Positions 22,797 to 30,592 of a stretch of DNA of 42,192 nt are shown here, piece after piece. The position numbers and the translations under genes were made by a program. Every line of letters starts with the position of its first letter. Positions within the stretch are counted from its first letter, which is position 1. Source of the stretch: a virus; the IMG/VR virus record IMGVR_UViG_3300000553_000092, positions 1 through 42,192 of that record; one strand, given 5' to 3'. Below the pieces are notes generated by a model that ran no database searches, had not been told where the DNA came from, and saw only the letters and a list, made by a program, of their open reading frames with translations.

Positions 22797-24683
22797 ATGG
22801 CAAAAAAGAATGAGAATTTAGAAGATAAGGGTAAGACAAAGCTACAACTTGCCTTAGAAAAATTAGATAAGACATACGGAAAAGGTACAGTGCTAGCATT
22901 AGATAGTAGACCTTATGGAAACTATGATATAATCAGTACAGGATCAATTGGCTTTGATTGGATCACATTAGGAGTAGGAGGAGTCTGTAAAGGTAAACTC
23001 TATGAGTTGATGGGTTGGGAAGGATGTCTTGCTGAAGATAACTATATAAAATTTATTAATGTAAGAGAAGATGGTATTGTACAAGATTGTAAGGGTGCAT
23101 CTATTAAAAATCTTTATGAGAGATTTCATAATAGAAGTAGTTTAACAATTAATAGTACTTTTAATGTTGTTTCTATTAATGAATCAAATAGAGTATTTAG
23201 AAATCCCATACTAGATGTAGTTAAGAGTGGTAAAAAGGAATGTTTTGAATTAGTTACACAAAGAGGATTTGCTATTAAAGCTACCAAAGATCATAAGTTC
23301 TACATAGGTACTAAATATGTAGCATTGAAAGATCTTTCAAAAGGAGATGTTGTATTTATTCATAACAATACTCCGTATGAATCATTAGCTAAATCAGAGA
23401 GAAAAAAATATAAAGAAACTACTCTTAAATATTATTATAAAGGAAAACCAAAACTTATCAACGGTAGTTGGTATTTTAGAGAAAAGATCCATAGACTTAT
23501 ATTTGAAGCTGCTCAGAATAATCTTAACTATGTTCAATATAAAGAACTCTTAAATACTGGACAGATTCCTGAAAAATTCTGGACAATTCCTGAAGGTTAT
23601 GATATTCATCATATTGATGAAAATACTGAAAATAATGATATATCAAATCTACAACTGATTGAAAGTTTTAAACATTGCAGTCTACACGCTACAAATAATT
23701 CTAACAATTTAAGATTTGTTGTAGTTCCTGATAGAATCGTTAGTATCATATCTAAAGGAGTTATGGAAACCTACGATATTAAGTGTGAATTTCCTTATAA
23801 CAATTTCATTGCTGAAGGGATAGTAGTTCATAATTCTGGTAAGTCTACAGTATGTGGACATCTCGTAGCTAACTGTCAAGCTGCAGGAGGAGTAGCTGCA
23901 TATATTGATGGGGAACATGCTGTTGACAAACTTTATTTTCAGAATTTAGGAGTTAATACCAAAACACTATTATTTGCTCAACCTTCTTCGGGAGAAGAGG
24001 GTTTTCAAATAGCAGAAGAATTAATTAAAACTGAAGAAGTAGATCTAATTATTATTGATAGTGATAGTTCATTAATTCCAAAGGCAGCCATAGTTGATGG
24101 TGATATAGGTGATAGTACAATTGGTAAAAAAGCCAGATTGAATAGTAATGCCTATCCTCGACTAAAAAACTTACTGTCTCAGCATCACGTTGCTGTAGTA
24201 GTTATTAGTCAATATAGAGAAAAAATTGGTGTAATGTTTGGTAATCCTACTACAACACAGGGAGGACACGCATTAAAATTCTATTCAGACTGTAGAATTG
24301 AAATCTCTAGAACTATTGCTAAAGAAGGTGATCATGCTTATGGTAATATTACTAAGCTAAAAGCTACTAAGAATAAGATGTCCCCCCCATATAGACTCTC
24401 TCAATTTGAGATTATATACGGTAAAGGAATCGATGCTTTCACTGAAATGGTAGAACTGGGTGTAGAGTTTAACATTATTAAGAAGTCTGGATCTTGGTTC
24501 TCTTATGGAGAAGTAAAGCTAGGTCAGGGATTTGATGGCGTAACTGAACTGCTTAAAGATAATCCTGAACTCTTTGATGAGATTAAATTACAAATTATTA
24601 ATAAAATTAAACAAACAGATGATCTTCCTGTTGATCTTACTACAGAAGATCCTTTAGAAACAGAAACAACAGCAACAGTATGA
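22797..24683 (+). CDS. recA: RecA recombinase with an intein in the P-loop
   Basis: A 628-residue precursor. Removing residues 77-346 (the intein) leaves a 358-residue RecA of bacterial type, not UvsX. Walker A is restored as GWEG|SGKST; AAYIDGEHAVDKLYFQNLGV, LFAQPSSGEEGFQIAEEL, VDLIIIDSDSSLIPKA, IGDSTIGKKAR and REKIGVMFGNPTTTQGGHA match consecutive bacterial RecA blocks. It should form ATP-dependent filaments for strand exchange. The catalytic P-loop is broken until splicing. The stop overlaps the dUTPase start. Confidence 0.9.
   Translation: MAKKNENLEDKGKTKLQLALEKLDKTYGKGTVLALDSRPYGNYDIISTGSIGFDWITLGVGGVCKGKLYELMGWEGCLAEDNYIKFINVREDGIVQDCKGASIKNLYERFHNRSSLTINSTFNVVSINESNRVFRNPILDVVKSGKKECFELVTQRGFAIKATKDHKFYIGTKYVALKDLSKGDVVFIHNNTPYESLAKSERKKYKETTLKYYYKGKPKLINGSWYFREKIHRLIFEAAQNNLNYVQYKELLNTGQIPEKFWTIPEGYDIHHIDENTENNDISNLQLIESFKHCSLHATNNSNNLRFVVVPDRIVSIISKGVMETYDIKCEFPYNNFIAEGIVVHNSGKSTVCGHLVANCQAAGGVAAYIDGEHAVDKLYFQNLGVNTKTLLFAQPSSGEEGFQIAEELIKTEEVDLIIIDSDSSLIPKAAIVDGDIGDSTIGKKARLNSNAYPRLKNLLSQHHVAVVVISQYREKIGVMFGNPTTTQGGHALKFYSDCRIEISRTIAKEGDHAYGNITKLKATKNKMSPPYRLSQFEIIYGKGIDAFTEMVELGVEFNIIKKSGSWFSYGEVKLGQGFDGVTELLKDNPELFDEIKLQIINKIKQTDDLPVDLTTEDPLETETTATV
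23025..23834 (+). mobile_element. HNH intein in RecA
   Basis: A 270-residue intein starting at Cys (CLAEDNYIKFINV, Hint block A) and ending VVHN before extein Ser, all required for splicing. Block B is TKDHKF with the conserved His. The endonuclease is an HNH: IHHIDENTENNDISNLQL with a following His. The C-terminal blocks are VMETYDIKCEFPYNNFIAEG and IVVHN. The insertion point lies between Gly and Ser of the Walker A motif. Confidence 0.92.
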
Positions 24684-25105
24684 ATGTAAAAATTAAGAGA
24701 TTAATAAGTGATGCAATAATTCCTTCGTATGCAAAAGAAGGAGATGCAGGAATGGATATCACAGCTACTGGTATTACTAAAAACACCTTTCAACATGTCA
24801 TATACAGCACAGGATTAGCAATCGAAGTTCCTCCAGGACATGTTTGTTTATTATTTCCAAGATCATCTATCAGAAATTATGAACTAACACTTACTAATTC
24901 TGTAGGAGTCCTAGATAGTGAATATAGGGGAGAAATTACATTTACCTTTCTGAAAACTGATGGAAAGCATTCCAAGAAATATCAGATTGGAGATAGAATT
25001 GGTCAGATGTTGATTATTCCCTATCCTCACATTGAGTTTGAACTAGTTAATGAATTATCTGAATCTGAAAGAGGTGAAGGTGGTCATGGCTCGACAGGAA
25101 ACTAA
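24680..25105 (+). CDS. dut: dUTPase
   Basis: A 141-residue trimeric-type dUTPase with all five motifs: AGMDI (23-27), PRSSI, NSVGVLDSEYRGEI with the catalytic Asp/Tyr, RIGQMLI and RGEGGHGSTG. It hydrolyses dUTP to dUMP and PPi, keeping uracil out of phage DNA. That is relevant here because the nearby glycosylase lacks its catalytic Asp. It overlaps RecA by four bases. Confidence 0.95.
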   Translation: MNVKIKRLISDAIIPSYAKEGDAGMDITATGITKNTFQHVIYSTGLAIEVPPGHVCLLFPRSSIRNYELTLTNSVGVLDSEYRGEITFTFLKTDGKHSKKYQIGDRIGQMLIIPYPHIEFELVNELSESERGEGGHGSTGN

Positions 25106-25323
25106 TGGGACTTATTCTAACTATAGGCGATGATGATGTGGAGTTCTTCAAGAAACAATATTTGTCTCTTGGAGAGCTTCACTCAGCCATTGAAAAAGCT
25201 CTTTCAGAAGAAGAGATGACAGATGGTGAACCTGGACCACATAAACAGTGGCAACAGCGTACTAATTTTCTAATTGATATGTACAATAATAGATCGCATT
25301 TTAAGAAATTTAATAGAGTATGA
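25105..25323 (+). CDS. Small hypothetical protein
   Basis: A 72-residue helical protein (SLGELHSAIEKALSEEEMT ... RTNFLIDMYNN), starting on the last base of the dUTPase stop and overlapping the next gene. No family known. Confidence 0.5.
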   Translation: MGLILTIGDDDVEFFKKQYLSLGELHSAIEKALSEEEMTDGEPGPHKQWQQRTNFLIDMYNNRSHFKKFNRV

Positions 25324-25520
25324 CAGTGCAAGAATTGATTGAACATTTAATGAATGTTGAAGATAAGAGTATTCAAGTAATAAATTATCATGATGGATAC
25401 TATCATATTGTAGATGATATAGTAATTACTCAACTTTATGCTGATACAGAGAATAAGGATATTACTAACTGGGATGAAGATTTGAAAAAGCTTAAATCTT
25501 TTCTTTTAATCAACTTGTAA
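25320..25520 (+). CDS. Small hypothetical protein
   Basis: A 66-residue acidic protein beginning MTVQELIEHLMNVEDKSIQV, a start common in small phage proteins of unknown function. Overlaps both neighbours. Confidence 0.55.
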   Translation: MTVQELIEHLMNVEDKSIQVINYHDGYYHIVDDIVITQLYADTENKDITNWDEDLKKLKSFLLINL

Positions 25521-25948
25521 TGATCTGTAAGATATGTGGACTAAAAGCAGAATCAGAATTCTGTTTTCGTCATAAAAAGAAGAAACCTTTATGTGCAAAT
25601 TTAAAGAGTAGAAATAATAGATTGATTAGTATAATTGCAATTAGTCCTCCAAAGAATGCTAATAGTAAAGGAGTTTTGGATTGGAAGATTATGAGAGGAT
25701 TCTTTCTTGAAATATGGAAGAAAAGACATCATAACTCGGAAATATCCAGAACTTCTTTGGGAGAAGAACCTCTAACTATATTCTTTCATCATATTTTATC
25801 AAAGAATAAATATCCTCAGGCTCAATATGATGAAGAGAATATTATTTTGCTAACTTTGGAGGAACATGACACAGTGGAAGCTAATATGTACAAGTACGAA
25901 AAGATTAACTATATTCGTGAGAAGTTATTATTAAAATATAATTTATAA
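25520..25948 (+). CDS. HNH-type nuclease with N-terminal zinc knuckle
   Basis: A 142-residue protein. The N-terminus has CKICG and a CxxxH (CFRHKKKK) that could bind zinc. The C-terminal half is an HNH: FFHHILSKNKYPQAQYDEEN then IILLTLEEHDTVEAN, with first His pair, Asn and final His in place. It lies in the tail of the replication operon. It is probably a phage DNA-processing nuclease; the substrate is unknown. Confidence 0.65.
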   Translation: MICKICGLKAESEFCFRHKKKKPLCANLKSRNNRLISIIAISPPKNANSKGVLDWKIMRGFFLEIWKKRHHNSEISRTSLGEEPLTIFFHHILSKNKYPQAQYDEENIILLTLEEHDTVEANMYKYEKINYIREKLLLKYNL

Positions 25949-25957
25949 ACCAACAAG

Positions 25958-26269
25958 ATGAAGAATCTATTTTATTACACAAAAAAAGAAGTTGCACAAC
26001 CAAAACTAGGAGATACAGAACCTAGGTTTGAGCTTATCGAAAGTAGTTTTAATATTAACAAGGTTATTATTACTGCCAAGGTAGAAGGTGATAAGTTCGC
26101 TGTTGTCCTGGATGACTATCATGAGCGTATTGCTGAAGTGCCTGATTATAATGCTAAAGGTATTAAAAAAGGTATGAAGAATAAACACTACACCCATCAG
26201 ACAATTATCTATCTGGAGGAAGATGATGCTGCTAAATTTATAGCACTTACTAAAGCGAATGTTGACTAA
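25958..26269 (+). CDS. Hypothetical protein
   Basis: A 103-residue alpha/beta protein (NKVIITAKVEGDKFAVVLDD ... TIIYLEEDDAAKFIALT). Its 3' end overlaps the fucosyltransferase start by 11 bases. No family recognised. Confidence 0.5.
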   Translation: MKNLFYYTKKEVAQPKLGDTEPRFELIESSFNINKVIITAKVEGDKFAVVLDDYHERIAEVPDYNAKGIKKGMKNKHYTHQTIIYLEEDDAAKFIALTKANVD

Positions 26270-27056
26270 AGACTATATTATTCCAAGTCTGGCTGGTAGG
26301 ATGGGTAATCATATGTTTATGATTGCTCATGCCTATGCTAGATCTTTGGAATACAATAAACAACTTGTTATTGCTAGAGATCAACTTGTCGATGGCAATA
26401 ATGGAGATGATTATTCGCAACATATCTTTAGAAAAATTGAAACTATAGATAAGTTTGATGATAATCATAACTGGAATCCATCTATACCTAGTGATGATAA
26501 ACATACTCAATATCATGGATATTATCAGAGTGAAATATATTTCCAAAAATACAGTGAGGCAATTAAATCGTTGTACGCACCCACTCCTGAATTTATAGAA
26601 AGGATAAAATATGAGATTCCTGAATTATTTACTACAGAAGTTACATTAATCTCTGTAAGACGGGGTGATTATTTATTCTATCCAAATTATCATCCAGTAG
26701 TATCTGAAGAATATCTTCATATGGCAGTAGGAATTATTAAACCAACTTTTCATTTAATAGCTAGTGATGATATTCCTTGGTGTAAAGAACATCTTAGAAT
26801 GACTCCTTGTAGATATCTAGAAGGATATTCGGCTCATGAACAGATGTGGATAATGGGAATGTGTAATCATTTTGTTATCTCTAATTCTTCATTTAGTTGG
26901 TGGGGAGCTTGGCTCTCAAACTATCCTAAAAAAAAGATAATTGCTCCTTCTATATGGTTTGGTCCAGAAGGTCCTCAAGATTGGCAAAGTATATATGCTA
27001 ATAATTGGGTTATACTTAGTTCTCGTTTTAAAAACGGTTTTATATATCCATTATGA
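26259..27056 (+). CDS. Glycosyltransferase family 11-like (alpha-1,2-fucosyltransferase type)
   Basis: A 265-residue GT-B enzyme. The N-terminal GRMGNHMFMIAHAYARSLE matches the GT11 start, YHGYYQSEIYFQKY the mid-region, and VTLISVRRGDYL is the nucleotide-sugar motif (HxRRGDY-like). The C-terminal part has FVISNSSFSWWGAWLS, the family's 'SNSTFSWWGAWL'. Such enzymes move fucose (or a related sugar) from GDP-fucose to glycans. No signal peptide, so cytoplasmic. It pairs with the GT2 gene that follows. Confidence 0.88.
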   Translation: MLTKDYIIPSLAGRMGNHMFMIAHAYARSLEYNKQLVIARDQLVDGNNGDDYSQHIFRKIETIDKFDDNHNWNPSIPSDDKHTQYHGYYQSEIYFQKYSEAIKSLYAPTPEFIERIKYEIPELFTTEVTLISVRRGDYLFYPNYHPVVSEEYLHMAVGIIKPTFHLIASDDIPWCKEHLRMTPCRYLEGYSAHEQMWIMGMCNHFVISNSSFSWWGAWLSNYPKKKIIAPSIWFGPEGPQDWQSIYANNWVILSSRFKNGFIYPL

Positions 27057-27748
27057 TATCAGTTCTAACATTAACTTATAAGCGTTCACATTTACTTGAA
27101 GAGGCAATTCAATCTTTTCTTGAACAATATACGGATGATTGTGAAATGGTGATAATAAATGATAATTCAGAAGTTGATTATATATTTAATCATCCTCAAG
27201 TAAAAATTATTAACTGTAAGAATAGGTTTCCTTCCATCGCTGCAAAGATAGAATGGGGATATAAGCAATGTAAATATAATTATATATATCGATTAGATGA
27301 TGATGATCTATTATCACCTTTTGCAATGATGAATGCTAAATATGATATAATGGATCATGTTGGATTTGATATCTATCGCAGTAAAGGATCTTATTTCTTT
27401 TCTGAGAATAAATATGAAGGAGAAACATCTAATATCAATAATGGAAATATTTATACTAAATCTTATTTAGATAGAATTACTTTTCCAGATAAGAGTGGTA
27501 ATGAAGATGAGGATATAACATTTCATCATAATGCTAAAATATATGAATCAACACTTCTTCATACAATGATTTATCGTTGGGGAATGAACACTCTTCATAT
27601 CTCTGGAATGGGATGTAATAATAGTGAATTAATCTTTGCTCAGGCTGATCGAGTTTTAGATAATACTAAAGGGACTATTATTCTTCATCCAAAATTTCTT
27701 AATGATTATTATACTCCTATATTTGATTATATAAAAAAGAGCTCTTAA
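27053..27748 (+). CDS. Glycosyltransferase family 2
   Basis: A 231-residue GT-A enzyme. The N-terminal ISVLTLTYKRSHLLEEAIQS and VIINDNS are the nucleotide-binding strands, and YRLDDDDLLSP supplies the metal-binding DxD. The length suits a single-domain GT2. It overlaps the fucosyltransferase by four bases, so the two are co-translated. The sugar and acceptor are unknown. Its stop codon lies in the loop of the terminator. Confidence 0.85.
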   Translation: MISVLTLTYKRSHLLEEAIQSFLEQYTDDCEMVIINDNSEVDYIFNHPQVKIINCKNRFPSIAAKIEWGYKQCKYNYIYRLDDDDLLSPFAMMNAKYDIMDHVGFDIYRSKGSYFFSENKYEGETSNINNGNIYTKSYLDRITFPDKSGNEDEDITFHHNAKIYESTLLHTMIYRWGMNTLHISGMGCNNSELIFAQADRVLDNTKGTIILHPKFLNDYYTPIFDYIKKSS

Positions 27749-27762
27749 TTGAGCTCTTTTTT
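27733..27762. terminator. Bidirectional terminator between convergent blocks
   Basis: A 12-bp perfect stem (AAAAAAGAGCTC / GAGCTCTTTTTT) with TTAATT loop. T-runs follow on both strands, so it can end the rightward replication/glycosyltransferase transcript and the leftward structural transcript. Confidence 0.9.
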
Positions 27763-27905
27763 TATTTAGAAAGTTTCTTTCCTGTAAGAGGAGCCATAGG
27801 ACTCTTTCCTTTAGTAGCATGTTGATTCTCTTTAAAGAAACTATTTGGTCTTTTCTTTGAGGGAATTGCTATTTTGGGAGCTTTCTTAGGAGTACCAGAT
27901 TTCAT
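27762..27905 (-). CDS. Small Lys-rich basic protein
   Basis: A 47-residue protein starting at 27905 (MKSGTPKKAPKIAIPSKKRP) and ending at the terminator. Nearly one residue in four is Lys. A short motif HATKGKSP recalls neighbouring small proteins (ATGKGATK). It is the last gene of the leftward operon. Possible DNA- or RNA-binding role, from charge only. Confidence 0.5.
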   Translation of the reverse strand: MKSGTPKKAPKIAIPSKKRPNSFFKENQHATKGKSPMAPLTGKKLSK

Positions 27906-27908
27906 TAT

Positions 27909-28061
27909 CTAGCATTTTTTCTTTTTAGTTTTTCCACCTTTTTTCATCATAGGAGCACCCCCCTGCATGGGAGCTGCAGAAGAAGGACCTTGAACAGGAG
28001 CTTGTGGAACAGCAGGAGCAACTTTTCTTTTAGACATAGAAGGAGCAGTTTTCTTTTTCAT
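27909..28061 (-). CDS. Small Lys/Ala/Pro-rich basic protein
   Basis: A 50-residue protein: MKKKTAPSMSKRKVAPAVPQ, then an Ala/Pro/Gly-rich linker, ending KKGGKTKKKKC. It has basic ends around a flexible centre and low complexity. It lies three bases from the next gene. A DNA-contacting or virion role is inferred only. Confidence 0.5.
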   Translation of the reverse strand: MKKKTAPSMSKRKVAPAVPQAPVQGPSSAAPMQGGAPMMKKGGKTKKKKC

Positions 28062-28085
28062 AGGAAAATTTTTAAATTATTGAAA

Positions 28086-28388
28086 TTATTTTTTCTTTGT
28101 TTTAGTACCACAGCTGGTACACTTATTAGTCTTTTTTACTAATTTTCCACCACGCCTAAGACTTGGGGTAGATGGACTAGTTGCAATTCGTTTTTGATAA
28201 TTTCGTGATTGATTTATCTTATTTGTAACGTTATCTTTATAAGGTTGTTCATAAGCCGATCCTAATTTCTCAGCTCTAGCTTTATCGTATAAATCTTCGG
28301 CCTTCTTAACAGAAGCGGCATAAATGCTCGTACTGTCTATAGAAGCTTTGCTCTTTATACCATCGTCGGCTTTCTTTTTAGTTGCCAT
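28086..28388 (-). CDS. Small basic protein with C-terminal CxxC
   Basis: A 100-residue protein with Lys-rich ends (MATKKKADDGIKSK; NKCTSCGTKTKKK) around a helical centre (KKAEDLYDKARAEKLGSAYE). One CxxC near the end could help bind metal in a dimer. It belongs with the run of small basic proteins in this stretch. Confidence 0.55.
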   Translation of the reverse strand: MATKKKADDGIKSKASIDSTSIYAASVKKAEDLYDKARAEKLGSAYEQPYKDNVTNKINQSRNYQKRIATSPSTPSLRRGGKLVKKTNKCTSCGTKTKKK

Positions 28389-28412
28389 ATCTATTTACTT
28401 TTAACCATTTTT

Positions 28413-29306
28413 TTAAATGTCTGAGCTTTTTAATAAATACTCTACTAATCTTTTTGCTGTATCAACGTTGTCATCTATCTGACCAAGAAATCTATTACAG
28501 TTTCCACATAATAAACCTCGAACTTTACCAGTTTTATGACAATGATCGACAGCTAATGATCTATCGAGTTTCGAAACATGAATATGACAAATGTAACATT
28601 TATTGTTTTGTTCTAAAAGTAATTTGTCATAATCATTAATAGTTAATCCATATTTAAGTTTTAATGATTTTGTTCTACTTTCTTCAGGATTGTAATTCTT
28701 TTTATTTCTTTCTATTGAACATTCTTCACAATAAGGATTAGTTTTATTAGGAAGTTTCCATTCTTTACAAATATTACAAAACCTTAATCCTTGATTTATT
28801 TTAAATTGTTCTTCTTGTTCAATTTTTAATAATTCTTCTGTAGTAATATTCAATTTTCTAGCTCTTCTAGTAATAGAACGAATATTTTGAGATTTCACTT
28901 TATTTTTACTTATATTTGGCTTATAATTTTTAAATAATTCATTATTCCATTCATAATGATTACTTCCTGAATTAAATTTATCAGCACATTGCTTAGAACA
29001 AAAATTATTTTCAGATATATTTTTACTTAATAAATGAATTTTACGACTAAAAAGAATACCACAAGTTTTACAAGTTGTTTCTATTAGTTCTGAAGATTGA
29101 TTTTTAACTTTACATTCAAAACTACAAAATTTAGCATTACTATCCCAACTTTGTCTTTCAAATTCTTTACCACATTCTTGACATACTAAGGATACTCTTC
29201 TTTTTCTAGCAGCATGAGAACAATTATATCCACAATATTTTGTCTTAGGATTACCAAAATATTCTTTCTCACAATGTATACATATTCTTTTTACTGAAGC
29301 ATACAT
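28413..29306 (-). CDS. Endonuclease VII-like HNH nuclease with zinc-finger array
   Basis: A 297-residue protein. The C-terminal third is an endonuclease VII domain: YGLTINDYDKLLLEQNNKCY with ICHI, then LAVDHCHKTGKVRGLLCGNC, NRFLGQIDDN and AKRLVEYL. T4 gp49 of this family resolves Holliday junctions. The N-terminal 200 residues contain four Cys4 knuckle pairs (CIHC...CGYNC, CQEC...CSFEC, CKTC...CSKQC, CNIC...CEEC), which T4 gp49 lacks. It is either a phage resolvase or a mobile endonuclease; insertion among tiny structural-type genes and the zinc-finger array favour mobility. Confidence 0.8.
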   Translation of the reverse strand: MYASVKRICIHCEKEYFGNPKTKYCGYNCSHAARKRRVSLVCQECGKEFERQSWDSNAKFCSFECKVKNQSSELIETTCKTCGILFSRKIHLLSKNISENNFCSKQCADKFNSGSNHYEWNNELFKNYKPNISKNKVKSQNIRSITRRARKLNITTEELLKIEQEEQFKINQGLRFCNICKEWKLPNKTNPYCEECSIERNKKNYNPEESRTKSLKLKYGLTINDYDKLLLEQNNKCYICHIHVSKLDRSLAVDHCHKTGKVRGLLCGNCNRFLGQIDDNVDTAKRLVEYLLKSSDI

Positions 29307-29482
29307 TAGGATTTATGTTTCTTAGCAATTCCTTTAAATACTTTGGCTAAGTTATATCTTTTAGAACCAGTAGGACAAGATTTAGAACCAAATTTAGATC
29401 CTGTACAAACTCCTTCAGTACCTCTACGTTTAATAGAAGCTGTAGCTCCACTTATCCAATCCTTTTTACTCTTAGTTGCCAT
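29306..29482 (-). CDS. Small basic conserved phage protein
   Basis: A 58-residue protein from 29482: DWISGATASIKRRGTEGVCT with SKFGSKSCPTGSKRYNLAKV following, and a Lys-rich end. I recall the 'SIKRRGTEGVCTG.K.GS..CPPGS.RYNLAK.F' pattern from crAss-like and other Bacteroidota phages. Function unknown. One-base overlap with the nuclease start (TAATG). Confidence 0.6.
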   Translation of the reverse strand: MATKSKKDWISGATASIKRRGTEGVCTGSKFGSKSCPTGSKRYNLAKVFKGIAKKHKS

Positions 29483-29486
29483 GTCT

Positions 29487-29624
29487 CTATTTCTTTTTTA
29501 TAGATTTAGTAGCACCTTTTCCTGTAGCTAATGTTCGTTTCTGAACATCAATGAAGGCTCCTTTTTTAGGAGGAGTGGTAGGGTTAGGAGTAGATACTCC
29601 AGCACTCATAGCTTTCTTTTTCAT
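29487..29624 (-). CDS. Small basic Pro/Thr/Lys-rich protein
   Basis: A 45-residue protein (MKKKAMSAGVSTPNPTTPPK, then FIDVQKRTLATGKGATKSIK). Another member of the basic cluster. It overlaps the upstream gene by four bases. Confidence 0.5.
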   Translation of the reverse strand: MKKKAMSAGVSTPNPTTPPKKGAFIDVQKRTLATGKGATKSIKKK

Positions 29625-29875
29625 TTTTGAACAACTTTTAAATGTGATTCTTTACCAGGTTCTGGCATCTCCAGAACAATGCCATCTTCAACAGCCTGAA
29701 TCATTAAAGTTTCAAATACATCGTTGGCTCTTGCAATAGCTAAAATACGTTGTGTTTCAGGTGTTCCAACAATTGCTCTTATTGCATTCAAAACTGTTCC
29801 AAACTGATCTCCAGTTAATGTAAATGTATCTTGTGGAGTCCAAGTATACTTTTTAGTAGGATCATACATACTCAT
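29621..29875 (-). CDS. Small conserved phage protein
   Basis: An 84-residue protein (YDPTKKYTWTPQDTFTLTGD, then a helix and a C-terminal acidic helix). The 'YTWTPQDTFTLTG' start recurs in Bacteroidota phages near tail genes (recalled). Unknown role, probably structural by location. Confidence 0.6.
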   Translation of the reverse strand: MSMYDPTKKYTWTPQDTFTLTGDQFGTVLNAIRAIVGTPETQRILAIARANDVFETLMIQAVEDGIVLEMPEPGKESHLKVVQK

Positions 29876-29885
29876 AATATATTAT

Positions 29886-30173
29886 TTATTGGTTTAATTC
29901 AATCTGAAAGGCTATTATACCTGAACTTTTTATACTTTTTGAAATATCAAGTCGAATATTAAATATATTATGTAGTTTTAATATTTCACCAAGTAGTAAA
30001 TCATTATATTTAGGAAGACTTGGAGCTAGTCGAAAATGATAAGCAGTTGGAGATTTTACAATCTCAAGACTGGCTAACTCGTCAACCGAACTAAGAATTC
30101 CTTCTAAATGTGCAAAATAATTTTCCTCATTATCTAACAGAATAGCTGGAAAAAATCTTCGATTAATCTGCAT
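29886..30173 (-). CDS. Hypothetical protein
   Basis: A 95-residue alpha/beta protein (MQINRRFFPAILLDNEENYF, C-terminal strand SSGIIAFQIELNQ). It shares one base with the upstream stop. No family known. Confidence 0.5.
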   Translation of the reverse strand: MQINRRFFPAILLDNEENYFAHLEGILSSVDELASLEIVKSPTAYHFRLAPSLPKYNDLLLGEILKLHNIFNIRLDISKSIKSSGIIAFQIELNQ

Positions 30174-30589
30174 TATGACATAGTTAAAAGATATTTAGTT
30201 CGAGAAGCATCTCCTGACAGACTCTGAGCTATATTTGCTATATCTGGCATGTTATTGCTATCTGCATAACTTTCTAACTGTTTAGCAAATATAATTAATT
30301 CATTAACAACTTGTGTAGATAATCCTGAAGAATAATTTTTAATGAGATCTACAGACATAGCTTTTGTTCTAATGCCTGTATATCCCATTATTTTCTCTAC
30401 TATCTCATCCTTTAGATCGAATATCTTATCATAGAGATTACCCAATGCTATATGCTCTGCGTAGTTTTTTGTCTGCCAATGCAACTCGTGTATTTGCAAT
30501 TCAAAATAGTTCAACTTAGCCTTAATGACATCTAGTGATAATACTCCACTACTTAACATCTCTTTAGGAAATATTGATTCACCAGCCAT
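30173..30589 (-). CDS. Dps/ferritin-like helical phage protein
   Basis: A 138-residue protein. The segment LNYFELQIHELHWQTKNYAE with HIALGNLYDKIFDLKDEIVE resembles the Dps core, where His, Trp and Asp/Glu sit at iron sites (HWQTxxYAEHxALxxxYD). Uncharacterised phage proteins of this type are frequent in Bacteroidota phages near tail genes (I recall DUF5856). Iron binding is plausible but unproven; a structural role is equally likely. Confidence 0.55.
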   Translation of the reverse strand: MAGESIFPKEMLSSGVLSLDVIKAKLNYFELQIHELHWQTKNYAEHIALGNLYDKIFDLKDEIVEKIMGYTGIRTKAMSVDLIKNYSSGLSTQVVNELIIFAKQLESYADSNNMPDIANIAQSLSGDASRTKYLLTMS

Positions 30590-30592
30590 GAC

